Part shown: piece by piece, positions 11,507-21,684 of the stretch
Layout of the letters: every line of letters starts with the position of its first letter
How positions within the stretch are numbered: the first letter of the stretch is position 1
NCBI GenBank assembly: GCA_963383645.1
Contig: OY726563.1
Coordinates: 29,420,821 to 29,484,820 of the forward strand
Direction of reading: 5' to 3'
Origin: Muscardinus avellanarius
Lineage: Eukaryota; Chordata; Mammalia; Rodentia; Gliridae
DNA length: 64,000 nucleotides
Program-made: the position numbers and the translations under genes
The notes under the pieces: model-generated
What the model saw: the letters and a program-made list of their open reading frames with translations, nothing else
Databases searched by the model: none
Told to the model about the DNA's origin: nothing

Positions 11507-13125
11507 TTTAAAATTTCATTGGTGCATTGTATTCATACATCTTAATGGGATACAAGACTTGTGTAGACATATATGCATATATCACCCAATTAGCCCCTAC
11601 CCAATTACCGCCCCATTTCCTCCCCATCCCTTCTTCCCATGCTTGGATTAGTGATTGACTTTGATATGTTTAAGTACATCATGTGCTTTACAGAGTATCC
11701 TTCTTCCCCCCTCCCATCCCTTCAGTTAGGTCACCTTATTTGCTCCTTTATATCATCTTCTTCATCTAGAGTTCATCCTGTTACTCATTTCTCCTTAGCT
11801 TTTGGATATTCGGGAAAGCATCTAATTTCTTCTTTTTTTGTGGAACATACTGAAAATGGCATACATTCAGACTATGTTTGGTACCCTCCCCTCTTCACCA
11901 TCCCCCTCCCCAAAATAAGTATCCAGGTAACCATGATATATTTATATTTTTACACACATTCGGGTATAGATCCTTCATTAATCAACCTTAGAATTCTTCC
12001 TCTCCTATCCTTCCATTCAAGCTTTGATGAGGTTTTTCCTCCATTGTCTGGAGTCCCTCTGGTATACCTCATACTCCCTAGTTTGGGCATATTAGAGAAA
12101 ACATAAGTCCCTTCTCTTTCTATGCTTGGCTGATCTTGCTTAACATAATGTTCTCCAGGTCTTTCAATCTTCTTGCAAATGACATGATTTTGTTCTTTTT
12201 TATTGCTGAACAGAATTCCATTGTGTGTAATTCCCATAATTTTGCAATTCATTCATCTGTTGATAGAGACCTAGATTGATTCGATAATTTAGATATTATG
12301 AACTGTGCTGCTATGAATATGGTATGCATATGTTACTGTAGTTCTCTTATTTTAACACCTTTGGAATGATACCCAGGAGTGGTAAAGCTGGATCATATGG
12401 TGGGTCCATTCCCAATTTTCTAAGGAATCTCCACACTGAGTACCATAGCAACTGAACTAGTTTGCACTCCCATCAACAGTGTGAAAGAGTTCCTCTTTCC
12501 GCACACCCCTGCCAGCATTTGTTGTTATTTGAGTTCTTCATGCTTGCAACTCTGATTGGGGTTAGATGGAATCTCAGCATAGTTTTGATTTGCATCTCCC
12601 TGATGGCTAATGATGTTGAACATCTTTTCATGTACCTATTGGCCATTTGTGTCTCTTTTTTGTGAAGTGTCTATTAAGTTCAGTTGCCCATTTCTTGATT
12701 GGGTTGTTTGTTTTGCTAGTGTAGAGTATTTTGAGCTCTTTGTATATTCTGGATATTAGCCCCCTATCAGAATGGTGGCTGGTACAGATCTTCTTCCACT
12801 CTGTAATCTTTCTCTTTAGGTTCTTGATGGTGTCCTTTGATGAGAAGAAACGTTTTAGTTTGATGACATCCCATTTATTAATTCTTGCTTTAATTTCTTG
12901 CGCTTTGGAGGTCTTGTTGAGAAAGTTACTGCCTTTCTGATCTTACACACTCATCGTTCAATAGTGTATCATTCAATTTCCATGCATTTAAATAGTTTAT
13001 TTGGGGTTTCCTCTTGTTGATTTCTACTTTCGAAAATTCCATTATGGTCTATAAAGATGCCAGGAATTATATTAAATCTTTTGAATTTGCTGGTGCTTGC
13101 TTTGTGTCCCAGGATGTGATGTATT
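11507..13125 (-). pseudogene. L1 with an internal deletion
   Basis: The L1 3' UTR and the C-terminal part of ORF2 run on the minus strand to about 12945, then the sequence jumps to a region just after the endonuclease (12980-13125). Most of the reverse transcriptase is therefore missing. The element lies between near-identical 15-base repeats, taagaatagtatctt at 11492-11506 and taagagtagtatctt at 13126-13140, which I read as its target duplication. This makes it a single insertion. The ORF2 frame is decayed. Confidence 0.75.
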
Positions 13126-13140
13126 TAAGAGTAGTATCTT

Positions 13141-14157
13141 AAGGAAGATAGGATTTATTTTTTACCTGTGTAATAGTCCAGGTATAAGCAGTCCATGACA
13201 AATACTGCTGCTCAGTACCAGAGATTCTGGCTTTTTCTGTCTTGTTGTTGAAATATCTGTAATATTTGACTTCCACCTATATTCTAAGATGAATTGTCCA
13301 GATCTAGCCATCCCATTTATAATCCAGCAAGCAGAAAGGGTAAAAAAAAAGGCAAGAGAAAGCTACATGCATTACACTTGAGAACAAAGTGCAAAAATTA
13401 TAGCCAATGCCTCTGTTTATATCCACTGGCCCAAATATAGTCACCTTGATAAACTATACTGGAAAAAGTGACAGTTATACTCTTTGTTAGGAAATTTTTT
13501 TTTATATAAGGTAGAGCAAAAACTGGGTGCAACGAGCAGTCTCTGCAAAACATGTTTCATGGGAAAGCTGTTTCAGTTCACACAAGTAGCTTTCTCTTGG
13601 GTTAAAGAAGCTATTCGAGGGTGACCAAGTCAAATGCACATGAGTACCAGTTTCCATGCCACAACTGGAACCCATATTGAAACCCCATTCTTGGTCTCCT
13701 CATACAAATAATCCCTTCTCAAAGTTTCCACAGTCCTCATAATTTGGCTCACCTGTAGTCATTCTAGTCCTTCATAAATATCTGTATATTGTATAATTAA
13801 TTTTTATTAAATTTGAGAAATCTTTTACTCGTAGAAATTCTTTATGACTTATGTAAATCAGAGTAAATAGATATTTTTAAATTTTTTAACAAAATTAAAT
13901 GTGTTAATTACTTGCTTTTCTAAGCGCTTGGTAAATATTACCTCATTTAACCCTTATGCTACCTATGAGGTAAAAAAAATGAGGTAAATGTATGTGGTTC
14001 ATATAAACATAAAAAGCAGAAAAAAGAATTTTACATGAAGAAAGAAAAAAAAAAGGTTTTAGTAAAATTATGTAATGAATATTAGATTTAGGAGAGAATA
14101 ATTTTTTATGCCCTGACATCTGACAAGTATCTTTGTCTCTGCTGCTATAATAAAATA
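13141..14157. other. Mostly unique AT-rich DNA with a MIR-like patch
   Basis: No gene is seen. At 13915-13985 a short stretch (aagcgcttggtaaatattacctcatttaacc...) looks like the tail of an ancient MIR SINE in reverse orientation. The right end (from about 14100) is the first part of an ancient interspersed repeat that is interrupted by the composite element and resumes at 16901. Confidence 0.45.
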
Positions 14158-14174
14158 CACTAAATAATTTTTAA
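14158..14174. repeat. Target-site duplication, left copy
   Basis: The sequence cactaaataatttttaa is repeated exactly at 16884-16900. Removing one copy and the DNA between restores a continuous ancient repeat (…ataataaaatacactaaataatttttaaataatagaaa, written in parts), which confirms the insertion boundaries. Confidence 0.85.
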
Positions 14175-14204
14175 CCATGCATCAATGTCTTTATTGTGTA
14201 TTTT

Positions 14205-14580
14205 TTTAATTTTTATTTTAATTTTTAATATATATATATATGTGCATTGTAGTCATACATCACAATGGAATACAAGACTTGTAAGGATATACAAGCACAC
14301 ATCATCCAGTTAGCTTTTATCCAATCTACATGCTATTCCTTCCCCCTCCCTCAATCCCATGCTTGATTGATGATTAACTTTGATACATCTCTTTACGTAC
14401 ATCATGAGTTTTAAAGAGATTCTATCCTCCCCCATCCTATCCACTCCAACTGGTAACCTTAATTACTTATCTATAGGGTCTTTCTTCAACTGAAACTCCT
14501 CCTATTGCCCATTTCTTCCTAGTTTTTGCATATTAGGGAAAGCATCTGGTTATTTATTTTCTGTGATATTTATTTGTGTA
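14205..14580 (-). mobile_element. L1 3' end module of the composite element (copy 1)
   Basis: On the minus strand it matches the L1 end at 3130-3480: the tgcattgtagtcatacatcac end, the ctccctcaatcccatgcttg box, and the gggaaagcatctgg end of ORF2. Only the last few ORF2 codons and the 3' UTR are kept. The switch to VNTR sequence occurs at about 14580. Confidence 0.8.
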
Positions 14581-14590
14581 TGCCGCTTTG

Positions 14591-16035
14591 CAAGTTCTGA
14601 TCCCACTCTTGATGGCCCCAGCCCTGTCCTGGGCACCAAGCAGACTCTGATGCCAGCCTCGCTGGCTCCAGTATTGGCCTTGCCTCATGGCAGGCCCCGA
14701 TCCAGGGCTTGCTGGCCTTGGCACCAGCCTCACCCCTCAGCAGGCTCCCATTTTGACCTGGGAGGCCCCAGCACTGGCCTTGCATCAGAGCAGGCTCCAA
14801 TCCCGGTCTCGCTGGCCCTGACACCGGCCTAAACCCTCAGCAGTTTCTGACACCAGCCTCAGAGGCCCCAGCACTGGCCTTGCCTCACTGCAGGCTCCGA
14901 TTCCGGCCTTGCTGGTTCCAGCACTGGCCTAAATCCTCTGCAGGTCTGATCCAGGCCTCGGAGGCCCCAGCACCGGTCTTGCCTCATGGAAGCCTCCAAT
15001 CTCAGCCTCGCTGGCTCTGGCACCTGGCTAACCCCTTGGCAGACTCTGTTCCCGGCCTCACTGGCCCCGGCACTGGCCTAATCCCTCATCAGGCTCTGAT
15101 CCTGGCCTAGGAGGCCCCAGCCCCGGCCTTGGCTCATGGCAGGCTCGAAGCTCAGACTCCCTGGCCCCAGCACCAGCCTAATCCTTCAGCAGACTCCGAT
15201 CTCGCTGGCCCAGGCACCAGCCTAACCCCTTGGCAGGTTCCTATCCCGGCCTCGAAGGCCCCAGCAATGGCCTTGCATCAGGGCAGGCTCCAATCCTGGC
15301 CTCGCTGGCCCCAGCACTGGCCTCACCCCTTGGTAGGCTCCTATCCGGGCCTCGGAGGCCCCAGCACCAGCCTTACCTCATGGCAGGCTTAGATCCCAGC
15401 CTTGCTGGTTCCAGCTCCAGCCTAACCCATGGGTAGGCTCCGATCCCAGCCTCAGAGGCTCCAGCCCCAGCCTTGCCTCACGGCAGGCTCCGATCCTGAT
15501 CTCGCTGGCCCTGACACCCACCTAAACCCTCGGCGGGTTCCAATCCCGGCCTCGGAGGCCCCAGAACCGGCCTTGCCTCAGGGCAGGCTCAGATCCCGGC
15601 CTTGCTGGTTCCGGCTCTGGCCTAACCCCTCAGCAGGCTGCAATCCCGGCTTCAGAGGCTCCAGCCCCAGCCTTGCCTCACAGCAGGCTCTGATCCCGAC
15701 CTCGCTGGTTCCAGCACAGTCCTCACCCCTCAGCAGGCTCCAATCCCAGCCTCGAAGGCCCCAGCACAGGCCATGCACGGTAGGTTCCGATCCTGGACTG
15801 GCTGGTTCAAGCACAGGCCTCACCCCTCTTCAGGCTCCAATCCTGGCCTCGGAGGCCCCAGCACCAGCCTTGCCTCACAGAAGACTCTGATCTCGGCCTT
15901 GATGGCCCCGGCACTGGCCCAACCCCTGGGCAGGCTCTGATCCTGGCCTCAGAGATCCCACCACCAGACTAGCCTCACGGCAGGCTCTGATCCCGGCCTC
16001 ACTGTCCCTGGCACCGGCCTCACCCCTCGGCAGGC
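14591..16035 (-). repeat. VNTR of 50-bp units (copy 1)
   Basis: About 29 units of exactly 50 bp start at 14591, 14641, 14691 and so on. Two types tend to alternate, giving a 100-bp higher order. One has ctcgctggcccc...cctaacccctcggc and the other ctcggaggcccc...ccttgcctcacggc; both share caggctccgatcccggcct. GC content is far above the flanks. Because 50 is not a multiple of 3, open frames here are periodic artefacts. Confidence 0.9.
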
Positions 16036-16039
16036 TTGG

Positions 16040-16560
16040 ATCCAAGCACCCTTTTCAAAACACAGCATGTTGTCCCAAGTTCCCAAGAGTGCATGGTGGT
16101 AGCATTCTGTCTCTGGGGTTATTTCTTCAAAAGATCCAGGTGTATTGCATCAGATCTCTGACTCTCCTAAGTACTGGCCGCTGCTATCGCTGCTACCTCC
16201 ACCATCTCAATTCTTTCCCAATATCTTTTCCCACACTGCATGTTGTCCAGTATTCCTGAGCATGTGCGACGGTAGCATTCCACCTTTGGGGCAATTTCTT
16301 CAGAATATCAGGGTGGGTTGGATCAGATTTCTGCTTCTCCCAAATACAAGCCTCCACCACCACCGCAGCCACCGCTACCAACACCACATTCCTCCTAGGT
16401 CTCCACTGACCTCCCTCCTTACAGATGATGTCCAGGATTCTTAAGCATGTAAGGAAGAAGCAATCCCCCTTCACGGGGAATTTTTCCAAAAGTTCCGGGA
16501 CAATTGGATATATTTTGTCTGCATCTCCAAATCCTGACAGCCGCGGCCATCTTGATCCCT
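16040..16560 (-). repeat. Three ~170-bp promoter-like units (copy 1)
   Basis: On the minus strand three degenerate repeats follow each other. Each has a gatggtgg/agatggcc-like start, a gagatctgat-like box, a gaacttttgaa box with aaattaccccagagg, and a gaatgctacc...catgc...ggaat box. The best YY1-like site is at the far 5' end (16541-16556). In layout they recall the tandem promoter monomers of mouse L1 5' UTRs, but I see no sequence match. Promoter function is inferred. Confidence 0.65.
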
Positions 16561-16900
16561 CTCCAATTTTTTATCTTTTTTTTCTTTCTTTTTTTTAAAT
16601 AATAGAAGACTGCTTGTGTGGTTTGAAGAGGTTATGGGATCAGGCACTTGGTAGCAATGAATTTTTTCTTTCTTCCCAAAGCGGAGTCCCACAGCCCCAC
16701 CGCGCAGAGCAGGATCTGCTGTTCTAAGCACATTACAGCCCGGCGCAGCACAGCAGGGCTGAGTTCCTCGGTACCCGCGGCTTGGCCTCCCACCCGGCTC
16801 CAGGCCTTCCCAGGAGTGGACCGGCCGCCCGCCCCCAGTCTGGCTCCGGGCTTTCCTGGGAGCAGGCCAGGCCACCCACCTCCCACTAAATAATTTTTAA

Positions 16901-17185
16901 ATAATAGAAATTTATTTCTCTCAATTTTTAGGCTTGGGAAATCCAAGATAAAGTTACCAGAATATTTAGTATCTGGTGATTTATGATGCATATATCATGC
17001 CTCTTGATGGATTTCAAATAGCAAAATGTGGCAGGAGAAACATGTGGTCCTTTCAACCTCTTATAAAAATACTATTCCCATTCTTGTCAAAAAAATTCCC
17101 ATACTCAATTATATCCTATATGACCCCCATCTTAATGCTATCACATTGGATATTTGAGTTCCAACATGTGAATTTGGGAAAGAGT
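16901..17185. mobile_element. Ancient interspersed repeat, right part
   Basis: The stretch tagaaatttatttctc...ggcttgggaaatccaagat...atctggtgat belongs to a common old mammalian repeat. It continues 14100-14174 once the composite insertion is removed. I do not name the family with certainty. Confidence 0.5.
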
Positions 17186-17740
17186 AATGGTTAATTCTAG
17201 GTATTAACTTGAGTGGATTAGAGATACCCAGATACTTGTAAAATGCTATTTACAAGTATGTCTCTGAAGATGTTTCCAAAATAGATTATCATTTGAATCA
17301 GTAAACTGAGTAAGAAAGATTCAGCCATCCTCAGTCAACATGAATGGAAACCTTCCCATTATCTGAGTGTCAAGAGAAAACAAAAAGAAGAGGAAAGGCA
17401 AATTCTTTCTCCCTTCTAGACCTGGATAACAGAATTCAAGATTCTTTAACCTTTTGATTTAAGAACTTATATTAGTGGCCCCAAGATTCTCAGACCTTCA
17501 GCTTGAAACTGAATATTATACCATTACCCTTTTCTCATTCTGAGGCCTTTGGACTTAGGCTAAGCCATGCTATAGGTTTCTGTTTTTCTGAGTGCAAACA
17601 GCCTATTCTGAGACTTTTCAATCTTCAAAATCACCTGAGTCAATTACCCTAAGATAAATCTCTCCCAATATTATACATGCATGTACCTCTAATTGTTTTT
17701 TTCTCTCTGAGGAACTCCGACTAATACAGGGTTTCCATAT
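17186..17740 (+). mobile_element. Ancient LTR-like mammalian repeat
   Basis: A recognisable old repeat starts with gttaattctaggtattaacttgagtgg, here highly diverged, and ends with ctctctgaggaactccgactaatacag. Internal boxes (atttgaatcagtaaactgagtaagaaagat) fit a widely distributed mammalian LTR-like family. Exact family assignment needs a repeat library. Confidence 0.5.
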
Positions 17741-17788
17741 TCAGATCATACCAATAAATATTATAAATTTAATAAATACATATATAAT

Positions 17789-17804
17789 ACATTATTATAT
17801 TTTT
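17789..17804. repeat. Target-site duplication, left copy
   Basis: The sequence acattattatattttt recurs exactly at 20567-20582 and brackets the L1-like element between them. Part of its T-run merges with the reversed poly-A tail. Confidence 0.75.
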
Positions 17805-18119
17805 TTCTTTTTTTTTATTAGTGCACTGTATTCATACATCATAGTAGGATACATACTTTTGTAGACATACTTGCACACTTTTCCCAGTCAGCCCCCACCC
17901 AATCCCCACCCCATTCTCTCCCTATCCCTCCCTTCCATGCTTGGCTTAGTAGTTGACATCTAGTATTATGGCAATTTATCTAAAATTAAAAATGGTAATC
18001 TCACATAACAGTTTCATTTGTCTGATACCAAGCTTTTGATGACTAAAAGATGACATTTCAATATTTCTTTTTGCTTTCTTTCTTACCAGAGAATTCTTTT
18101 TTCTATTTTTTAGGTGGAA

Positions 18120-18850
18120 CTATCATATATTTATATATTTATTTTTCAGAAAAAAATCTATCCTAATATGGAATATGGACTCTAGGTACCCAAAACGATC
18201 TTGAAAAATAACAAAGCTAGAAGATATATATTTTCTGATTTCAAACCATATAAAGCTACAATAATTGAAACAGTGTAGTACTATTCTAAAGGCAGATATA
18301 TAAACCATTGGAGTTAAAAAAAAGCCTAGAGCTAAATTCTTCCCTATATTGTCAAGTTATCTTTGACAAGGTTTCCACGAACATTTGGTGGTGGAAATAA
18401 TAATCTTTTAACTGAATATTGTTGAAACATAATAATTACATGGAAAAGAATAAAGTTGGACCCTTACCTAATCCCATATACAAATATTAACTCAAAATAG
18501 ATAAAAGACCTAAATATAAATCTTAAGACTATAAACTTTTAGGAGAAAATCTGGGTCATTAAACCTCACAACATTGAAATTGGCAGTGATTTCTTGGTTA
18601 TGATTTCAATGGCACAGGCAACAGAACCGTATACAAACTCCCTAAAAAATAAAAAAAATATTGTATATCCAAAGACAATGTAAACAGAGTTAACAGTTAC
18701 TAATAGAATGGGATAAAATATTTCCAAATGCTATATCTGAAGGTATATTAATATTCCAACTAGAAATCCTAAAAATTAACAACAATAAAGGCAAACAATA
18801 CCCTTTAGAGATAGGTAAAAGACTAACATAAATAATGAATCTCCACAGAT
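18120..18850 (+). pseudogene. Old L1 ORF2 fragment, antisense inside the ORF1-only element
   Basis: The plus strand has decayed ORF2 C-terminal coding sequence of an ancient L1 type: ttctgatttcaaaccatataaagctac, tcaaaatagataaaagacctaaatataa and tgatttcaatggcacaggcaac. It lies opposite to the surrounding element, between ORF1 and the 3' UTR. It is much more diverged than ORF1, so it was probably picked up and did not decay in place. Confidence 0.65.
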
Positions 18851-18891
18851 AACCAATCTTAGTTGTCTGTTGGATGGAAAATCTTGTTTCT

Positions 18892-19821
18892 CTAGTTCTG
18901 GTGTGTGTTACCTATTTCTTCTTTGTAGTTAATCTCTTTGAGTATTTTCTCTAGCGCTGGTTTTGAAGACATAAATTCCTTCAGTTTCTGTTTGTCATGG
19001 AAGCTTCTTATTTCTCCATCTAATTTGATAGAAAGTTTTGCTGGGTAGGAAATTTTTGGCTGGAAGTTGTTTTCTTTCAGAATTGGGAATATGTTACTCC
19101 AAGCCCTTCTGGCTCTCATAACTTGGTTTGGGAAGTCTGGAGTGATTCTAATTGGTTTGCCTCTGAATGTCACTTGGCCCTTTGCTTTTGTTGCCTTTAA
19201 GATTCTCTGCTTGGCTTCCACATTGGTCATTTTGACAATTATGTGGCGTGGGGATCCTCTTCTCCGATCCTGTCTAAAGGGAGTTCTGTAAGTTTCCTGG
19301 ACCTGTGTATCGGCCTCTTGCTCGATGTCTGGAAAATTTTCTGCTATTACTTCCTTGAAGAGATTGTTGATCCCTTTGGTTTCACTTTCTTTTCCCTCCT
19401 CTATTCCAATTATTCTTAGGTTAGCTCTCTTAAAATGGGCCCATATTTCTTCAATATCAGATTCCTGCTGTCGGATATTTTTTCCTAGATTAGAAACTAT
19501 GCGTTCATTTTTGGAATGATCATCTTCTAAGAGCGAGATTCTGTTCTCCATGTGTTCTAATCGGTTGTTTGTGCTTTGAATTGAGGCCTTTACTTCATTA
19601 ATTGCATCCTTTATCTCTTTTTGGCTCTCTCTGAGTTCTTTTCGAAGCACCTCTATTATTTCTACAGTTATTTTCCTGATTTGATCTTCTAGAAATCTCT
19701 GATTTTCAGTTTTATTGGGTTCTGATGTTGTGGAGTTGTGTGCATTCATTGCTCCAGTATTATTCCTCTTTCCCATGATTTCGGATGTTTGTGCCTTCTC
19801 TGGGTTCTTCCCTTGGGTCAC
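18892..19821 (-). CDS. L1 ORF1 protein, intact reading frame
   Basis: The frame is 309 codons, ATG to stop, without interruption. ORF1p of L1 is a trimeric RNA-binding chaperone that coats L1 RNA in the cytoplasm. The N-terminal ~40 residues are polar. Residues ~41-130 are heptad-like and charged, forming the coiled coil. Residues ~133-225 form the RRM, with LRIIGI at 135-140 and RHIIVKM at 192-198 as its core strands. The C-terminal domain (~226-292) holds the conserved RARR at 236-239 and PKISYPAKLS at 255-264. Human ORF1p is 338 residues, and the difference lies mostly in the N-terminal part. The start has the correct spacing after a GC-rich 5' UTR. No ORF2 follows. Whether it is expressed is unknown. 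Confidence 0.9.
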   Translation of the reverse strand: MTQGKNPEKAQTSEIMGKRNNTGAMNAHNSTTSEPNKTENQRFLEDQIRKITVEIIEVLRKELRESQKEIKDAINEVKASIQSTNNRLEHMENRISLLEDDHSKNERIVSNLGKNIRQQESDIEEIWAHFKRANLRIIGIEEGKESETKGINNLFKEVIAENFPDIEQEADTQVQETYRTPFRQDRRRGSPRHIIVKMTNVEAKQRILKATKAKGQVTFRGKPIRITPDFPNQVMRARRAWSNIFPILKENNFQPKISYPAKLSIKLDGEIRSFHDKQKLKEFMSSKPALEKILKEINYKEEIGNTHQN

Positions 19822-20566
19822 TATGACTTCACTTAAGGTGTTCTGGATCTCGAGTCATTAGTATCTCAGACCCCACTACTCCTTTACTGGGTTTTATCAC
19901 AGAGTCTCCGACCCAGAGAGTCGATACGGCTGCTTTAGACTGTGGGGGGTGCCAGGTTGCACGTTCTCCTATGGTGTGATATCTCTGCCACCGCCCCTCC
20001 CCCACTGGGTCAAGTCCCAGGGAGTACAGTACTGGGATTTCTCCTCTGTGGCCCGCAATTTGACTCACTGTTCTTGAGTGCGCAGATGTAGCTGTACTGG
20101 CCTCGCTGAATTCGGTGCTGCTGCCGCCGGTGGCAATATGGCGCCGCTGCTACACCCTCGGCTGTGGGGCTGTTTTTCTTCTTGGTTTTGATTTCGACTC
20201 TGAATCCCTGCAGCGTGTGCTGAGCTCAGCCACTGGGAGCTTTAGACGCTCTCTGCTTGGAGAACTCCCGCCTGGCTGTTCTGCAGTGGCTCACCTCGGC
20301 TTGCTGTAGCCGTCCCGTGAGTTTGCCGGTGCTGCCGGCAGTATGGCACTGCTGCCGCGTCTGCCGCGTCCTCGGGCGCAAGGCCGGTTATCTCCTCTGT
20401 GGCTCTGTTCTCAGTCCGCTTTCTCTCTGGAGCCTGGTGATTTTTTGTTTCACTGGTGATGGTGTTTTCTGGCTATGAAAGGTGCTGATTTTGTGGTAAT
20501 GGAGATTTGTTGTTAGCGGGGCTCTTAAGCCCCACTTTTCTCGGTCGCCATCTTCCCGGAAGTCCC
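19822..20566 (-). promoter_or_regulatory. L1 5' UTR / internal promoter
   Basis: About 745 bases of CpG-rich leader precede ORF1. The first bases in element order (gggacttccgggaagatggcg, 20566-20546) combine an ETS-like cttccgg and a YY1-like aagatggcg. Known L1 promoters carry a YY1 site at the same place, where it sets the transcription start. Other gcgccatattg and ggcggtggc boxes occur inside. Promoter activity is inferred from position. Confidence 0.75.
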
Positions 20567-20582
20567 ACATTATTATATTTTT

Positions 20583-21276
20583 AAATTTATTTCTCTTGAT
20601 TTTTGTTTATCATTTCCCTTTTAATATAAAATAGTACATATTTAAGATACACAGTGTACAGTGAATTTTGTTGAGTGAAGGGTCTTGGTGTCCTCAGATT
20701 ATAATACACCTTTTACAACTGAACTGTGAATTGTGTACTTTTCTAAGAAATTTAAGTAATGTTGATATTCTGGATCTAAAATGAATGATACCCAAATAAG
20801 AGAAAGACTAGTAGAAAATTATTATAAATGTCAAGGATTTGTGAAGGGTTTTTTATTTGAAGATAGTTATTGCTTTCTTAAGTCTAACCCCATAGTTCGT
20901 CATAGTACCCCCTTGTACCACTGTCAACACTCTAATGACACTCATTTTAAGACTGTCTAGGGCATTGAGTCTCTCTGAGGGAAGTACAAGTGATGTTTTA
21001 AACTAGGCCTCCTGTCAAAGCTCATTCTTTCTTCTTGCATCAGAATTCCCTGTATTGTTGTAGAATGATGTTGTATTGCCAGTTGTTTATCATTTCTATA
21101 GCAAATAGTTTAAAGTTTAAAATAATGATTTAATAAAAATTATCAATATAAATTATGAGTCACATCTTAAAATCTTACTTGATGTATTATCTCAATCACA
21201 TTCTTTTATATATCTCAAAACTACAGAATTGACTTACAAGTATTTGCATACAGAGTTATCTTCAAAATATTACTCT
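20583..21276. other. AT-rich DNA with no recognised feature
   Basis: No gene or clear repeat is seen. A T/A-rich right flank of the preceding element passes into unremarkable sequence. Confidence 0.4.
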
Positions 21277-21465
21277 TTTTTGTGGTACTAGACATTGAAC
21301 CCAGGGGAATTCTACCTCTGAGCTACACTCCAGCTCTATTTTTTAATATTTTAATTTTGAACTAGGGTCTCACTAAGTTGTGGAGGGCCTAAGTTGCTGT
21401 GATCCTCCTGCTTCAGCCACCCAGGTATTGGGATTACAAGTGTGTGTCACCATGCCTGTCTTTCA
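21277..21465 (-). mobile_element. B1-dID SINE
   Basis: Reversed order is clear: a dID half (tctacctctgagctacactcc) and then a B1 half ending caccatgcctg. Divergence is moderate. Confidence 0.85.
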
Positions 21466-21497
21466 AAATATTATTATAATGAAAATACAATTTCTAC

Positions 21498-21684
21498 GCT
21501 GGGTGTGGTGGCACACACTTGTAATCCCCGCACTTGAGAGACGGAGACAGGAGGATCACACAGGTTCAAAGCCAGCCTTGCCTGCTTAAGAGACCATGTT
21601 TCCAAATTAAAAAAAAAAAAAGTATAAAAATAGGTCTGGTCGTGTAGCCTGGAGGTAGAAGGGTTTCCAGGAACCCCAGTACCA

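Larger units (their letters stand above)
14175..16883 (-). mobile_element. SVA-like composite retrotransposon, copy 1
   Basis: In element order (minus strand) it has five parts. (1) A GC-rich 5' module at 16670-16883. (2) An A/T-rich linker at 16560-16670. (3) Three degenerate ~170-bp units at about 16040-16560, the first opening with a YY1-like aagatggccgcgg. (4) About 29 tandem 50-bp units at 14591-16035. (5) The last ~390 bp of L1 (end of ORF2 and 3' UTR, 14205-14580) with an A-rich tail and a 26-base extra tail. Perfect 17-bp duplications flank it. No transposase or reverse transcriptase is encoded. I infer that L1 proteins mobilised it, because it ends in L1 3' sequence and has L1-type duplications. 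Confidence 0.8.
17805..20566 (-). mobile_element. L1-like element with ORF1 but no ORF2 (HAL1-like)
   Basis: In element order it has a ~745-bp 5' UTR (20566-19822), an intact ORF1 (19821-18892), about 930 bases that are not the expected ORF2, about 145 bases of L1 3' UTR (17960-17820), and a reversed poly-A run (17801-17818). A perfect 16-bp duplication encloses all of it, so it looks like one insertion of about 2.76 kb. HAL1 elements are known L1 derivatives that kept ORF1 and lost ORF2. Resemblance to them is an inference from layout. A complex rearrangement during one L1 insertion is the alternative. Confidence 0.65.

Noticed and set aside
14563..15890. Long proline/serine-rich open frames on both strands in the VNTR
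   Set aside because: They follow from the 50-bp GC-rich repeat, which recurs in the same frame every 150 bp. Several overlapping frames are open at once and no start context or domain supports a protein.
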